In this document: positions 17,641 to 26,342 of the stretch, one piece after another
Layout: each line of letters begins with the position of its first letter
How positions within the stretch are numbered: the first letter of the stretch is position 1
Assembly: GCA_947490845.1 (NCBI GenBank)
Contig: CANLHI010000004.1
Coordinates: forward strand, 1-58,047
DNA from: Actinomycetota bacterium
GTDB lineage: Bacteria > Actinomycetota > Actinomycetes > Nanopelagicales > Nanopelagicaceae
DNA length: 58,047 bases
Direction of reading: 5' to 3'
The notes under the pieces: generated by a model
What the model saw: the letters and a program-made list of their open reading frames with translations, nothing else
Databases searched by the model: none
What the model was told of the DNA's origin: nothing
Made by a program: the position numbers and the translations under genes

Positions 17641-18837
17641 TTAACTATTTGATACTTGCAAGATCTTTCCATCGCCAGTTAGCAAAAATAAACCAGCAGT
17701 ACTTGAATACGTTGATGAAATAGCCGAAGTTAATTCTGATGAAGTAAAGGCGCTGATCAGTAAGCCTTTGCTATCAAATTGCAATACAACCGATTGTCCT
17801 TTGATTGCTTTAAACCCAGTCACGCCTTTGATTGCCGAAGTTGGTTCAAGAATTGCATAGAACGAACCTTTCGCACCGCTCGATGCCAATGTTCTGCCAG
17901 TTGAAGGGATTCGAGTTGTCCATGAAGGTATAAATGAAGAGTTGAATTTAGTTAGCGCACTCTCAACAGTTGTTCCGCTTCTTACTGAGCCAGTTACAAA
18001 GAGTGAACTTGTTGTGCTCTGCCAATCACGAATTCCTTTGGGCGCACTACTGCGAACGACGCCAGTTATAGATCCAGTCTTAGCAACCTTGATCAAGGCT
18101 CCATCTACCCTGCCCACCAACTTCTTGCCGCCGAGTGTTTCACTGCTAGATCCAAATAAATAAGTTGTCCCATCGCCGCTGCGCGTTATGGCACTTATCT
18201 TTGTCTTTGCGCTACCAATCTTTAACTCTTTTGAGAACTTGCCTTCAGCGAGCGTTATTAAGAAAGGTTCGCTATCGCGAGAGGCCAATATCGAAAGCCC
18301 GGATGTACTAACCGAAATAGCATCTATCAAGGCCACCGTTGCAATTGAGCTCTGGCCAATCACTTCGCCAGTTGCGCTGATCTGCCAGACTGAAATGTTT
18401 TTCATATCAGCACGCAGCGGTGGAATATTTTCAACTTCAATCCCATCAGGATTTAGTGCCCCTGTTACAACTGTTACTGATTCGGGTTGTGGGGCAATAG
18501 CGATATTTCCAACCAGCCAAAGTGTTCCCTGTGAATCAATGGCCATTGCCGTTGCTAGCTCATCTAAGCCAGAATCAACTGTTTTCGACCAGATTTCAGT
18601 ACCAGCGAAATCAAATGCCCGAACCTTAATATCAGCGTTACCCCCCATGATATTTTCGTAAGTAAAAATCGCCTTGCTGTTTGCAACAATGGCTTCAGCG
18701 CTAGAACTTTGACTAAATACTTTAAGCGGCTTTATAGAAACTGATTTAGGCGCGCCTTGCGCAACGCTGGTCATCGCAAGGCAGGCAATGACTGCAGATA
18801 CTAGATATTTTCTAAGCAAGTTCTTGCGAGCGATCAC
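17641..18837 (-). CDS. Secreted repeat protein, PQQ/beta-propeller-like
   Basis: A 398-residue protein with an N-terminal signal peptide (LLRKYLVSAVIACLAMTSVAQG) and a body of short beta-strand repeats such as VRAFDFAGTEIWSKTVDSG and TLWLVGNIAIA, which suggest a PQQ-like propeller. No catalytic motif is recognisable. GTG at 18837 lies inside the end of proC (26 nt overlap), so it is probably translated from the proC transcript. Its stop codon is one base away from the stop of the convergent metalloprotease gene. A role at the cell surface is inferred only from the signal peptide. Confidence 0.7.
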   Translation of the reverse strand: MIARKNLLRKYLVSAVIACLAMTSVAQGAPKSVSIKPLKVFSQSSSAEAIVANSKAIFTYENIMGGNADIKVRAFDFAGTEIWSKTVDSGLDELATAMAIDSQGTLWLVGNIAIAPQPESVTVVTGALNPDGIEVENIPPLRADMKNISVWQISATGEVIGQSSIATVALIDAISVSTSGLSILASRDSEPFLITLAEGKFSKELKIGSAKTKISAITRSGDGTTYLFGSSSETLGGKKLVGRVDGALIKVAKTGSITGVVRSSAPKGIRDWQSTTSSLFVTGSVRSGTTVESALTKFNSSFIPSWTTRIPSTGRTLASSGAKGSFYAILEPTSAIKGVTGFKAIKGQSVVLQFDSKGLLISAFTSSELTSAISSTYSSTAGLFLLTGDGKILQVSNS

Positions 18838-19621
18838 GAGCGGCCTTCATCGCTTTTGCAACAACACCCGAGATATCGGAATCGTTAAATGAATTTAGCG
18901 CTGCAAATGTTGTTCCATTAGGACTGGTTACCTTCTCACGCAACGTAGTTGGGGTGTCACCTGAATGATCAAGGAGTTTGGCGGCCCCAACAATGGTTTG
19001 AATTGTCAGCGTGGTTGCGTCGGCGTGAGATAGCCCAAGTGCAACTGCGCCATCGACCATCGCTTCTACAAATCTAAAGAAATAGGCTGGCCCCGATCCG
19101 CTGGTGGCAGTGACTGCATCTTGCAGATCCTCATCTACCTCAATGACTTTACCGACTGCGCCAAGAAACCCCATGGTGAATTCACGTTGCTCTGAGGTGA
19201 CTAGTCCGCAGCAAGAGATCGCAGACATGCCCGCTCCAACCAACGCCGGAGTATTTGGCATAACCCGAATAACTGGGTTAGCGCTAGTTCCAATTTGATC
19301 GGCAATATTGCTGATCTGCTTTCCTGCAACAAATGAGATGACCAAGACGCCCTTGCGAATTGCAGTTTTAACTTCGGCCAAAACCGTTGCCATATCTTGA
19401 GGCTTAACAACTAAGAGAATCAGATCACTTTTAGCTACGTTTTCCGGTAACTCGGCGTTCGATACTATATATCGAGTGATTAATTCTGCAGCTCGTTCGG
19501 CACGCTTTTCAGAGATAGTGATTGCAGATGGGGAAATCCCATAAGTTATTAGGGCAGAGATCAGGGCTTCGCCCATGACACCTGCACCAATGACTGCGAC
19601 CTGTTTTTCTGAATTAGCCAT
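18812..19621 (-). CDS. proC: ProC, pyrroline-5-carboxylate reductase
   Basis: Last step of proline synthesis, NAD(P)H-dependent reduction of pyrroline-5-carboxylate. The 269 residues show the Rossmann motif VIGAGVMGEALISAL (10-24), LLVVKPQDMATVL, RVMPNTPALVGAGMSA, and the family signature region EKVTSPNGTTFAALNSF near the C-terminus. A minus-strand TACTCT (19628-19633) ends 6 nt before the ATG, so a leaderless transcript is likely. It is divergent from the Cys-rich protein gene across only 30 bp. Confidence 0.95.
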   Translation of the reverse strand: MANSEKQVAVIGAGVMGEALISALITYGISPSAITISEKRAERAAELITRYIVSNAELPENVAKSDLILLVVKPQDMATVLAEVKTAIRKGVLVISFVAGKQISNIADQIGTSANPVIRVMPNTPALVGAGMSAISCCGLVTSEQREFTMGFLGAVGKVIEVDEDLQDAVTATSGSGPAYFFRFVEAMVDGAVALGLSHADATTLTIQTIVGAAKLLDHSGDTPTTLREKVTSPNGTTFAALNSFNDSDISGVVAKAMKAARDRSQELA

Positions 19622-19627
19622 AGCGAA

Positions 19628-19633
19628 AGAGTA
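19628..19633 (-). promoter_or_regulatory. -10 element of proC
   Basis: TACTCT on the minus strand ends 6 nt before the proC ATG. It lies only 4 bp from the opposing -10 hexamer of the gene at 19652, so the two promoters cannot easily be occupied together. Confidence 0.55.
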
Positions 19634-19637
19634 CGCG

Positions 19638-19643
19638 TAGGCT
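19638..19643 (+). promoter_or_regulatory. -10 element of the Cys-rich protein gene
   Basis: TAGGCT ends 8 nt before the ATG at 19652; no Shine-Dalgarno is present. Any -35 contact would fall inside the first codons of proC. Confidence 0.5.
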
Positions 19644-19651
19644 CTGCGACT

Positions 19652-20461
19652 ATGTCCGAAGTTAAGCCAGGTTTTGCACGCGATTGGGTGGAATTCACCG
19701 ACCCTAACGATCCCGAAGAAATCTTCAAATGCGACCTAACTTGGCTCACCTCTTACTGGACTTGTATTTATGGCGATGGTTGCCAAGGTGTATTTAATGA
19801 TCGCCCGAACGCTGGATGTTGCACCGAAGGTGCGATGTATTCCGATGAAGACGATGAAATACGTGTACGTAAAGCAGCCGCAGATTTAACTCCCGAAATG
19901 TGGCAGTTCTTTGAACAGGCGCAGCCAAAGAAGCAAAATGGTCAACTTCGAATTTCAGATCTTGATGAAGATAAAGAACGCAAGACCCGCACAGTCGATG
20001 ATGGATGTATATTCTTAAATCGTAAAGGTTATGAAGCGCCCGGCTTTACTGGATCATTTGGTTGCGTGCTTCACCACTTGGCACAGAAGGAGAACCGCCA
20101 CTTTGTAGATACAAAGCCAGATGTATGTTGGCAACTTCCACTTCGCCGCAGTTTTGAAACTCGTGAAGTTGGCGAGCGCGAATATTCAATCACTGTAATT
20201 GGTGAGTACGAACGCCTGGCATGGGGCGATGGCGGAGATGATTTCGATTGGTACTGCACAAGCAACACTGATGCACACATCGGCAACGAACCTGTTTACA
20301 TCTCTAACCGCACCGAACTGCAAGCTTTGATGGGTGAGGCTGCCTACGCAGTTCTTGCCGAGCACTGCGATAAGCGCGTAAAGGGAATTAACGATGCTAA
20401 AGCGCGCTCACTTCCACTCTTTGTTATCCAACACCCAGCAACGATCGCCGCTGGGAAGTAG
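19652..20461 (+). CDS. Cysteine-rich protein, possible metal or Fe-S cluster binder
   Basis: A soluble protein of 269 residues with clustered cysteines: Cys27, Cys38, Cys44, Cys56-Cys57, Cys119, Cys138 and Cys159. The spacing recalls the YkgJ/DUF3109 cysteine-cluster proteins, which are thought to bind zinc or an iron-sulfur centre, but I cannot confirm membership. Motifs include NAGCCTEGAMY, DDGCIFLNRKG and SFGCVLHHLA. It sits between divergent proC and radA, each with its own close promoter, so context does not give its role. Confidence 0.7.
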   Translation: MSEVKPGFARDWVEFTDPNDPEEIFKCDLTWLTSYWTCIYGDGCQGVFNDRPNAGCCTEGAMYSDEDDEIRVRKAAADLTPEMWQFFEQAQPKKQNGQLRISDLDEDKERKTRTVDDGCIFLNRKGYEAPGFTGSFGCVLHHLAQKENRHFVDTKPDVCWQLPLRRSFETREVGEREYSITVIGEYERLAWGDGGDDFDWYCTSNTDAHIGNEPVYISNRTELQALMGEAAYAVLAEHCDKRVKGINDAKARSLPLFVIQHPATIAAGK

Positions 20462-20475
20462 TCACCCCTACGCTC

Positions 20476-20481
20476 TAGAGT
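20476..20481 (+). promoter_or_regulatory. -10 element of radA
   Basis: TAGAGT ends 6 nt before the radA ATG at 20488. The same hexamer with the same spacing precedes tilS and the SpoU methyltransferase gene. Confidence 0.6.
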
Positions 20482-20487
20482 TGGCCC

Positions 20488-21861
20488 ATGGCTAAAGTCG
20501 AGAAGGATCCATTTCGCTGCGCCGAATGCGGTTGGACATCCCAAAAATGGGTGGGCCGTTGCGGTGAATGCCAAGCATGGGGAAGCGTTGAAGAGATCGC
20601 TGCACCGAAGAAACTTTCGCTTGTTCCTGGAAAAGTTACACATGCCGCAACACCTATTGGCGATGTAGACCTTTCATCTGCGCGCGCTCGTCCGACAGGT
20701 GTCTCTGAACTAGATCGCGTGCTTGGTGGCGGCCTTGTTCCGGGTGCTGCAATTCTTCTCGCTGGTGAACCGGGTGTTGGAAAATCAACACTTCTTCTCT
20801 CTGTTGCGGCGCAAACGGCGGCCAAGGGACTTGCTGCTCTATATATAAGCGGTGAAGAGTCAGCATCACAAGTTCGTCTGCGCGCTGAAAGAATTAACGC
20901 AGTTGATCCAAAATTATTCCTAGCATCAGAGACAGATCTGGGCGCAGTCATTGCACATATTGATTCGGTTAAGCCTGAACTAGTAATTATCGATAGCGTT
21001 CAAACAATTGGTTCATCGGCTGCAGATGGTTCACCTGGCGGCGTCACACAAGTTCGCGAAGTTGCTGGCGCGCTAATTCGTATCTGTAAAGATCGCGATA
21101 TCACTTTGTTATTAGTTGGTCACGTAACCAAAGATGGCTCAATCGCAGGCCCGCGTTTGCTTGAACACATTGTTGATGTCGTTCTGCAATTTGAAGGTGA
21201 ACGCCATTCCAGACTTCGCTTAATCCGCGCAATTAAAAATCGTTTTGGGGCATCTGATGAAGTTGGTTGCTTTGATTTAAGTGATACGGGAATCGAAAGC
21301 GTTCTTGATCCAACTGGGCTATTTACTTCCCGTCACGCCGAACCTGTTCCAGGAACTTGCGTGACAGTTACTTTAGAAGGTCGACGTCCACTGCTCGCTG
21401 AAATTCAAGCACTTGTCAGTCAAGGGCGTGAAAACGATTTCGGCAATGCCCGTCGCGTTACAAGTGGCCTTGATTCTGCCCGCACATCAATGACTCTGGC
21501 AGTACTTGAACTACGTGCCAATATTCGCGTTGGTGGTCGCGATGTTTATGCCGCAACGGTTGGTGGAATGAAGATGTCTGAACCTGCTGCTGACCTAGCA
21601 CTTGCTTTGGCTGTGGCATCGGCTGCAAAAGGTCTGGCACTTCCTGCAGATTTAGTTGCAATTGGTGAAGTTGGTTTAGCAGGTGAAATTCGCAAAATAA
21701 GCGGAGTATCTCGTCGCTTAGCTGAGGCGCACCGTTTAGGTTTTAAGCGCGCACTTGTTCCATCTGGTAGTGATGTGAAGATCGATGGCATGGAGATATT
21801 CGAAGTCTCGCGCCTTGATCAAGCTCTGCAACGTGTGAAAATTACCGGGGCAGACTCATGA
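20488..21861 (+). CDS. radA: RadA/Sms, DNA recombination and repair ATPase
   Basis: RecA-related branch-migration helicase. The 457 residues contain an N-terminal C4 zinc finger (Cys11, Cys14, Cys25, Cys28), Walker A GEPGVGKST (93-101), Walker B region LVIIDSVQT, the RadA-specific KNRFG motif (250-254), and a C-terminal Lon-protease-like domain (about 280-455) with GLAGEIRKISGVSRRL. The end overlaps the FAD oxidase start by 4 nt. In many Actinobacteria and Firmicutes radA is followed by disA; here it is not. Confidence 0.96.
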   Translation: MAKVEKDPFRCAECGWTSQKWVGRCGECQAWGSVEEIAAPKKLSLVPGKVTHAATPIGDVDLSSARARPTGVSELDRVLGGGLVPGAAILLAGEPGVGKSTLLLSVAAQTAAKGLAALYISGEESASQVRLRAERINAVDPKLFLASETDLGAVIAHIDSVKPELVIIDSVQTIGSSAADGSPGGVTQVREVAGALIRICKDRDITLLLVGHVTKDGSIAGPRLLEHIVDVVLQFEGERHSRLRLIRAIKNRFGASDEVGCFDLSDTGIESVLDPTGLFTSRHAEPVPGTCVTVTLEGRRPLLAEIQALVSQGRENDFGNARRVTSGLDSARTSMTLAVLELRANIRVGGRDVYAATVGGMKMSEPAADLALALAVASAAKGLALPADLVAIGEVGLAGEIRKISGVSRRLAEAHRLGFKRALVPSGSDVKIDGMEIFEVSRLDQALQRVKITGADS

Positions 21862-23210
21862 GTCATTTCGCCGCCCTTTCCAAACTGTTGGGATCAGATG
21901 CATCGCTAATATCCGATCCTTATATCACCGCTTCATATTCACGTGATCAGGCACCGTTTGCATCTGCTGCCGCACCTTTTGCCGTTCTGCTAGCACGTAG
22001 CGCATCTGAAATTTCAATCGCGCTGAAATATGCCAATGAAAATTCGATTCCAGTTGTGACCCGCGGCGCTGGCAGCGGACTTTCAGGTGGCGCAAATTCC
22101 ACAGCCGATTCGCTAGTCATTTCACTTGAAAAGATGAACCAGATAATCAAAATTGATTCCGCTAACCAAATAGCGCGCGTTCAAGCAGGTGTGATCAATC
22201 TTGATTTAGATAATGCAGCTAAAGAATTTGGTCTGGCCTACCTGCCTGATCCGGCAAGTCGTGACTGGTCATCTTTGGGGGGAAATGCAGCAACAAATGC
22301 TGGTGGCATGTGCTGCGTTAAATACGGTGTAACTAGTGCACATGTGCGCGCCATGCAGGTTGTTTTAGCCAGTGGTGAAATTATCGAATTAGGTAAGGCC
22401 ACTAAGAAATCAGTGACTACCTATAACTTGCTGCATCTATTTATTGGCTCCGAAGGAACTCTTGGCATAATTACCGAACTAACGCTTAACTTAGAAATTC
22501 GTCCTGCTGCCCCATCAACGCTAATTGCGACTTTCCCAAGTGTTTCTAAAGCAGCCGCTGCTGCTGTGGCGCTACGACAGTATCGCCCGTCGATGTTAGA
22601 AATTATTGATCAGACGACCTTAAAAGCGGTGGAAGCTTGGCATCCACTTGGCTTTGAAGTCGCAGGTTCAGTTTTACTTATGCAATTAGATGAGAATCAT
22701 TCACTCTGTGAAGCAGCGCTAGAAACGTGTAAGCAATTTGATTTAATCGATGGTGTTTACTCTGATGATCCAGCTGATGCTGCAGATTTAATCCGGGTGC
22801 GCAAACTTGCTTATCCAGCGTTAGAGCGCATGGGGGCGACGCTGCTCGATGATGTGGCTTTGCCAATTACTAAAATTGCTGAGTTTGTAGAACGAGTTGA
22901 GAAGTTAAGTGCTGAAGTAAATCTAACTATCGGAATCTTCGGCCATGCTGGTGATGGAAATATGCACCCAACAATCGTGCACAACCATGGTGATGTTGCG
23001 GCAGCAGAGCGCGCGCAGAAAGCCTTTGGTCAGATTGTCGAAATTGCGCAATCACTTGGCGGCACAGCAAGTGGTGAACATGGAATTGGTTCGATTAAGC
23101 CAGGCTTTGTATCCAAAGAGATTTCAAAGACCGTGATCGATTTGCAGCGAGCAGTTAAAAAGGTATTTGACCCGAATTCAATACTGAATCCAGGAAAGAA
23201 AATTCCTTAA
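21858..23210 (+). CDS. FAD-linked oxidase, GlcD/D-lactate dehydrogenase-like
   Basis: Flavoprotein of the vanillyl-alcohol-oxidase/PCMH fold, 450 residues, likely oxidising a 2-hydroxy acid such as glycolate or D-lactate. The N-terminal FAD domain has [17 protein letters not shown] (about 55-71) and [18 protein letters not shown]; the C-terminal domain ends with the family signatures [13 protein letters not shown] and [11 protein letters not shown]. The electron acceptor is not evident; no GlcE or GlcF gene follows. The ATG overlaps the radA stop (ATGA), and the stop overlaps the convergent clpC by 4 nt. Confidence 0.88.
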   Translation: MSHFAALSKLLGSDASLISDPYITASYSRDQAPFASAAAPFAVLLARSASEISIALKYANENSIPVVTRGAGSGLSGGANSTADSLVISLEKMNQIIKIDSANQIARVQAGVINLDLDNAAKEFGLAYLPDPASRDWSSLGGNAATNAGGMCCVKYGVTSAHVRAMQVVLASGEIIELGKATKKSVTTYNLLHLFIGSEGTLGIITELTLNLEIRPAAPSTLIATFPSVSKAAAAAVALRQYRPSMLEIIDQTTLKAVEAWHPLGFEVAGSVLLMQLDENHSLCEAALETCKQFDLIDGVYSDDPADAADLIRVRKLAYPALERMGATLLDDVALPITKIAEFVERVEKLSAEVNLTIGIFGHAGDGNMHPTIVHNHGDVAAAERAQKAFGQIVEIAQSLGGTASGEHGIGSIKPGFVSKEISKTVIDLQRAVKKVFDPNSILNPGKKIP

Positions 23211-25705
23211 TTCGCAGCTTCTGCTAGATCCTCTGGTGAGTCAGGCATGGTTTCCTTTGTGGCTCCTGCAAAGGTGAACTTCGCCTCCGCCGCCTCGCCT
23301 TCAACATCTACGACAATGATTTCGCCAGCCTTTAGCTCACCGAAGAGAATTCGTTCTGAGAGTGAATCTTCGATCTCACGTTGAATTACGCGACGAAGTG
23401 GACGCGCGCCGAGAAGTGGATCGTAACCGCGCGCAGCAAGAAGATCCTTCGCTGCCTGAGTTAGTTCGATGCCCATATCTTTAGCCTTCAAGCGATCATC
23501 AAGGTTTGCGATCATTAGATCAACGATCTGAATAATCTGATCCTTAGTTAACTGATGGAAGACGATTACGTCATCGATACGGTTAAGAAATTCTGGACGG
23601 AAGTGGTTCTTAAGTTCGTCTTGAACCTTGCCCTTCATACGATCGTAATTAGTTAGATCATCATCAATATTGGCAAAACCAAGCCCGAGGCTCTTTGAAA
23701 TATCGCGTGTTCCAAGGTTGGTGGTCATGATGATCACGGTGTTCTTAAAGTCAACGGTGCGCCCTTGTGCATCTGTCAGGCGACCATCTTCTAGAACTTG
23801 TAGAAGTGAGTTAAAGATATCTGGGTGCGCTTTTTCGATCTCATCAAATAGCACAACTGAGAATGGACGACGTCGAACCTTTTCAGTTAATTGTCCACCT
23901 TCGTCATAACCAACATAGCCCGGAGGTGCACCGAATAAACGTGAGGCTGTGTGACGTTCTGAATATTCAGACATATCAAGTTGAATTAGCGCGGTCTCAT
24001 CACCGAATAAGAATGATGCAAGTGTGCGAGAAAGTTCTGTCTTACCAACACCGGATGGGCCGGCAAAGATAAATGAACCACCAGGACGCTTTGGATCTTT
24101 CAGACCTGCGCGTGTGCGACGAATTGCTTGGGAAAGTGCCTTGATAGCTTGATCTTGACCGATAACACGGCGATGAAGTTCATCTTCCATGCGAAGCAAA
24201 CGTGCAGTTTCTTCTTCGGTCAACTTAAAGACTGGAATACCAGTTGATGCAGAAAGTACCTGTGCAATAAGTTCTTCATCAACTTCTGTGACCTTATCTA
24301 GGTCAGTGGCTTTCCAATGCTTTTCAGCCTCTACCTTTTCAGCGATTAAAGTTTTTTCTTTATCGCGAAGTGAGGCAGCGCCTTCAAAATCTTGGCCATC
24401 AATTGCTGACTCTTTTGCCTTGCGAGCTTCTGCAATTTTGTCATCGAATTCACGAAGTTCGGCAGGTGCTGTCATGCGCTTGATACGCAGACGTGAACCA
24501 GCCTCATCGATTAGGTCGATAGCTTTATCTGGCAAGAAACGATCTGAAATATAGCGATCGGCCATATTTGCAGCAGCTGAAAGGGCACCATCTGTAATCG
24601 TTACGCGGTGATGTGTTTCGTAGCGATCACGTAGACCCTTAAGAATTTCAATTGTGTGTGCAACAGATGGCTCTTTAACCTGAATAGGTTGGAAGCGACG
24701 TTCAAGTGCAGCATCTTTTTCAACATGCTTGCGATATTCATCAAGAGTTGTGGCACCGATTGTCTGTAGTTCACCACGAGCTAACATTGGCTTAAGAATG
24801 CTGGCTGCATCTATGGCACCTTCTGCAGCGCCTGCGCCAACTAGTGTGTGGATTTCATCAATGAACAAAATAATATCGCCACGAGTTTTAATCTCTTTCA
24901 AAACTTTCTTTAGGCGTTCTTCGAAATCACCACGGTAGCGGCTACCGGCAACGAGAGCGCCGAGATCGAGTGAGTAAACCTGCTTATCTTTAAGAGTTTC
25001 AGGTACATCATTCTTATAGATTGCTTGAGCTAAACCTTCTACAACTGCTGTCTTTCCCACACCTGGTTCGCCAATTAAAACTGGGTTATTTTTTGTGCGA
25101 CGTGAAAGAACTTGCATGACACGTTCAATTTCAGTTTCGCGTCCGATTACTGGATCAAGTTTTCCTTCGCGCGCAGCCTGGGTTAGGTTACGGCCAAATT
25201 GATCAAGTACTAAAGATGTAGATGGTGTGCCTTCTGCTGGACCACTTGATGTGGCAGCTTCTTTTCCTTGATAGCCAGAGAGAAGTTGAATAACTTGCTG
25301 ACGTACCCGATTTAAATCTGCGCCAAGTTTCACAAGTACTTGTGCGGCAACGCCTTCGCCTTCACGGATAAGTCCAAGCAAAATATGTTCTGTGCCAATG
25401 TAGTTATGACCAAGTTGCAACGCTTCGCGAAGTGAAAGTTCTAGGACTTTCTTAGCGCGTGGAGTAAATGGAATGTGACCACTAGGAGCTTGTTGTCCTT
25501 GGCCAATAATTTCTTCAACTTGAGCGCGGACGCCTTCCAGGGAAATGCCGAGCGCTTCCAAGCCTTTAGCGGCGACGCCTTCACCTTCGTGGATGAGTCC
25601 AAGCAGAATATGTTCGGTGCCGATGTAATTGTGATTGAGCATGCGTGCTTCTTCTTGAGCCAAGACAACTACTCGTCGGGCTCGATCGGTAAAGCGCTCA
25701 AACAT
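23207..25705 (-). CDS. clpC: ClpC, ATP-dependent Clp protease ATPase subunit
   Basis: AAA+ unfoldase of the ClpCP protease. The 832 residues comprise two N-terminal Clp_N repeats ([28 protein letters not shown] and a second copy about 75 residues later, shown here only by position), first Walker A GEPGVGKT, a UVR-type middle region near 425-460, second Walker A GPSGVGKT, Walker [12 protein letters not shown], and a D2-small domain. A GAGGAG-type Shine-Dalgarno (about 9 nt upstream) marks the start. It is last of the long leftward block. Confidence 0.97.
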   Translation of the reverse strand: MFERFTDRARRVVVLAQEEARMLNHNYIGTEHILLGLIHEGEGVAAKGLEALGISLEGVRAQVEEIIGQGQQAPSGHIPFTPRAKKVLELSLREALQLGHNYIGTEHILLGLIREGEGVAAQVLVKLGADLNRVRQQVIQLLSGYQGKEAATSSGPAEGTPSTSLVLDQFGRNLTQAAREGKLDPVIGRETEIERVMQVLSRRTKNNPVLIGEPGVGKTAVVEGLAQAIYKNDVPETLKDKQVYSLDLGALVAGSRYRGDFEERLKKVLKEIKTRGDIILFIDEIHTLVGAGAAEGAIDAASILKPMLARGELQTIGATTLDEYRKHVEKDAALERRFQPIQVKEPSVAHTIEILKGLRDRYETHHRVTITDGALSAAANMADRYISDRFLPDKAIDLIDEAGSRLRIKRMTAPAELREFDDKIAEARKAKESAIDGQDFEGAASLRDKEKTLIAEKVEAEKHWKATDLDKVTEVDEELIAQVLSASTGIPVFKLTEEETARLLRMEDELHRRVIGQDQAIKALSQAIRRTRAGLKDPKRPGGSFIFAGPSGVGKTELSRTLASFLFGDETALIQLDMSEYSERHTASRLFGAPPGYVGYDEGGQLTEKVRRRPFSVVLFDEIEKAHPDIFNSLLQVLEDGRLTDAQGRTVDFKNTVIIMTTNLGTRDISKSLGLGFANIDDDLTNYDRMKGKVQDELKNHFRPEFLNRIDDVIVFHQLTKDQIIQIVDLMIANLDDRLKAKDMGIELTQAAKDLLAARGYDPLLGARPLRRVIQREIEDSLSERILFGELKAGEIIVVDVEGEAAEAKFTFAGATKETMPDSPEDLAEAAN

Positions 25706-25845
25706 CGGCTATCTCCTCTTAATTTCGTTTCTTGCTTGCGGTAAGCCTATAACCGAAGGCCTACAAGGCGCGAGGTGGTTGGCTAATGGTCAGTAGAACC
25801 CCAGATTTAGGGGCGATATTCCCGAGAAAATCTAGCGGTAGGGCC
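25706..25845. other. Intergenic region between argA and clpC
   Basis: This 140-base gap holds the clpC ribosome-binding site and a plausible minus-strand -10 TATAGG at 25746-25751, about 40 nt before the clpC start. A small inverted repeat CCCC-N7-GGGG at 25799-25813 lacks a clear T-tract and is only a weak terminator candidate for argA. No small gene such as lsr2 is present here. Confidence 0.35.
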
Positions 25846-26340
25846 TTAAAGGGTAAGGAGCATCCGCGTGTTGCCGAGGGTGTTGGGCTTGGCCGCTTCT
25901 AGATCTAAGAACTCGGCGACACCGGCATCGTATGAACGAAGTAGCTGTTGATAAACATCAGGTGCGACAGGGGTGCCTTCGATTTCTACAAAACCATGGC
26001 TTCCAAAAAATTCAGTACGGAAAGTTAGACAAAAAATACGTTCTACGCCGACTTCGCGGGCGCGCTCAATAATTCTTTCTAAGATTAAATGTCCAATGCC
26101 TTTATTGTGCAAATTCTTTTCAACCGCAACGGTGCGAACTTCGGCTAAGTCTTCCCAAAGAACGTGGAGCCCACCACATCCCACAACTTTTCCATCAATT
26201 TCGGCAACTGTAAATTCTTGAACGCTTTCATACAAAGTTACTGTCTCTTTGCTCAGCATCTGTCCTGGTGCGGCATAAGAATCCACTAATTGGCGGATTG
26301 CCTTTATATCGCTAGTTTTTGCGGGACGAATTATGGTCAT
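25846..26340 (-). CDS. argA: Amino-acid N-acetyltransferase, actinobacterial ArgA type (GNAT)
   Basis: GNAT-fold acetyltransferase that resembles the short Mycobacterium-type glutamate/glutamine N-acetyltransferase of arginine synthesis. The 164 residues begin IIRPAKTSDIKAIRQLVDSY; the middle has VTLYESVQEFTVAE, CGGLHVLWEDLAEVRTVAV, the acetyl-CoA loop LHNKGIGHLILERII (77-91), and FFGSHGFVEI. The VLWEDLAEVRTVAV pattern is what separates it from generic GNATs. It lies 2 nt after lysS, in the place where many relatives have lsr2. Confidence 0.82.
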   Translation of the reverse strand: MTIIRPAKTSDIKAIRQLVDSYAAPGQMLSKETVTLYESVQEFTVAEIDGKVVGCGGLHVLWEDLAEVRTVAVEKNLHNKGIGHLILERIIERAREVGVERIFCLTFRTEFFGSHGFVEIEGTPVAPDVYQQLLRSYDAGVAEFLDLEAAKPNTLGNTRMLLTL

Positions 26341-26342
26341 GG

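Noticed and set aside
18188-18661. A 157-codon plus-strand ORF
   Set aside because: It is antisense to the secreted repeat protein and shows no motif, signal or promoter.
20475-20951. A 158-codon minus-strand ORF
   Set aside because: It is antisense to radA with no recognisable domain.
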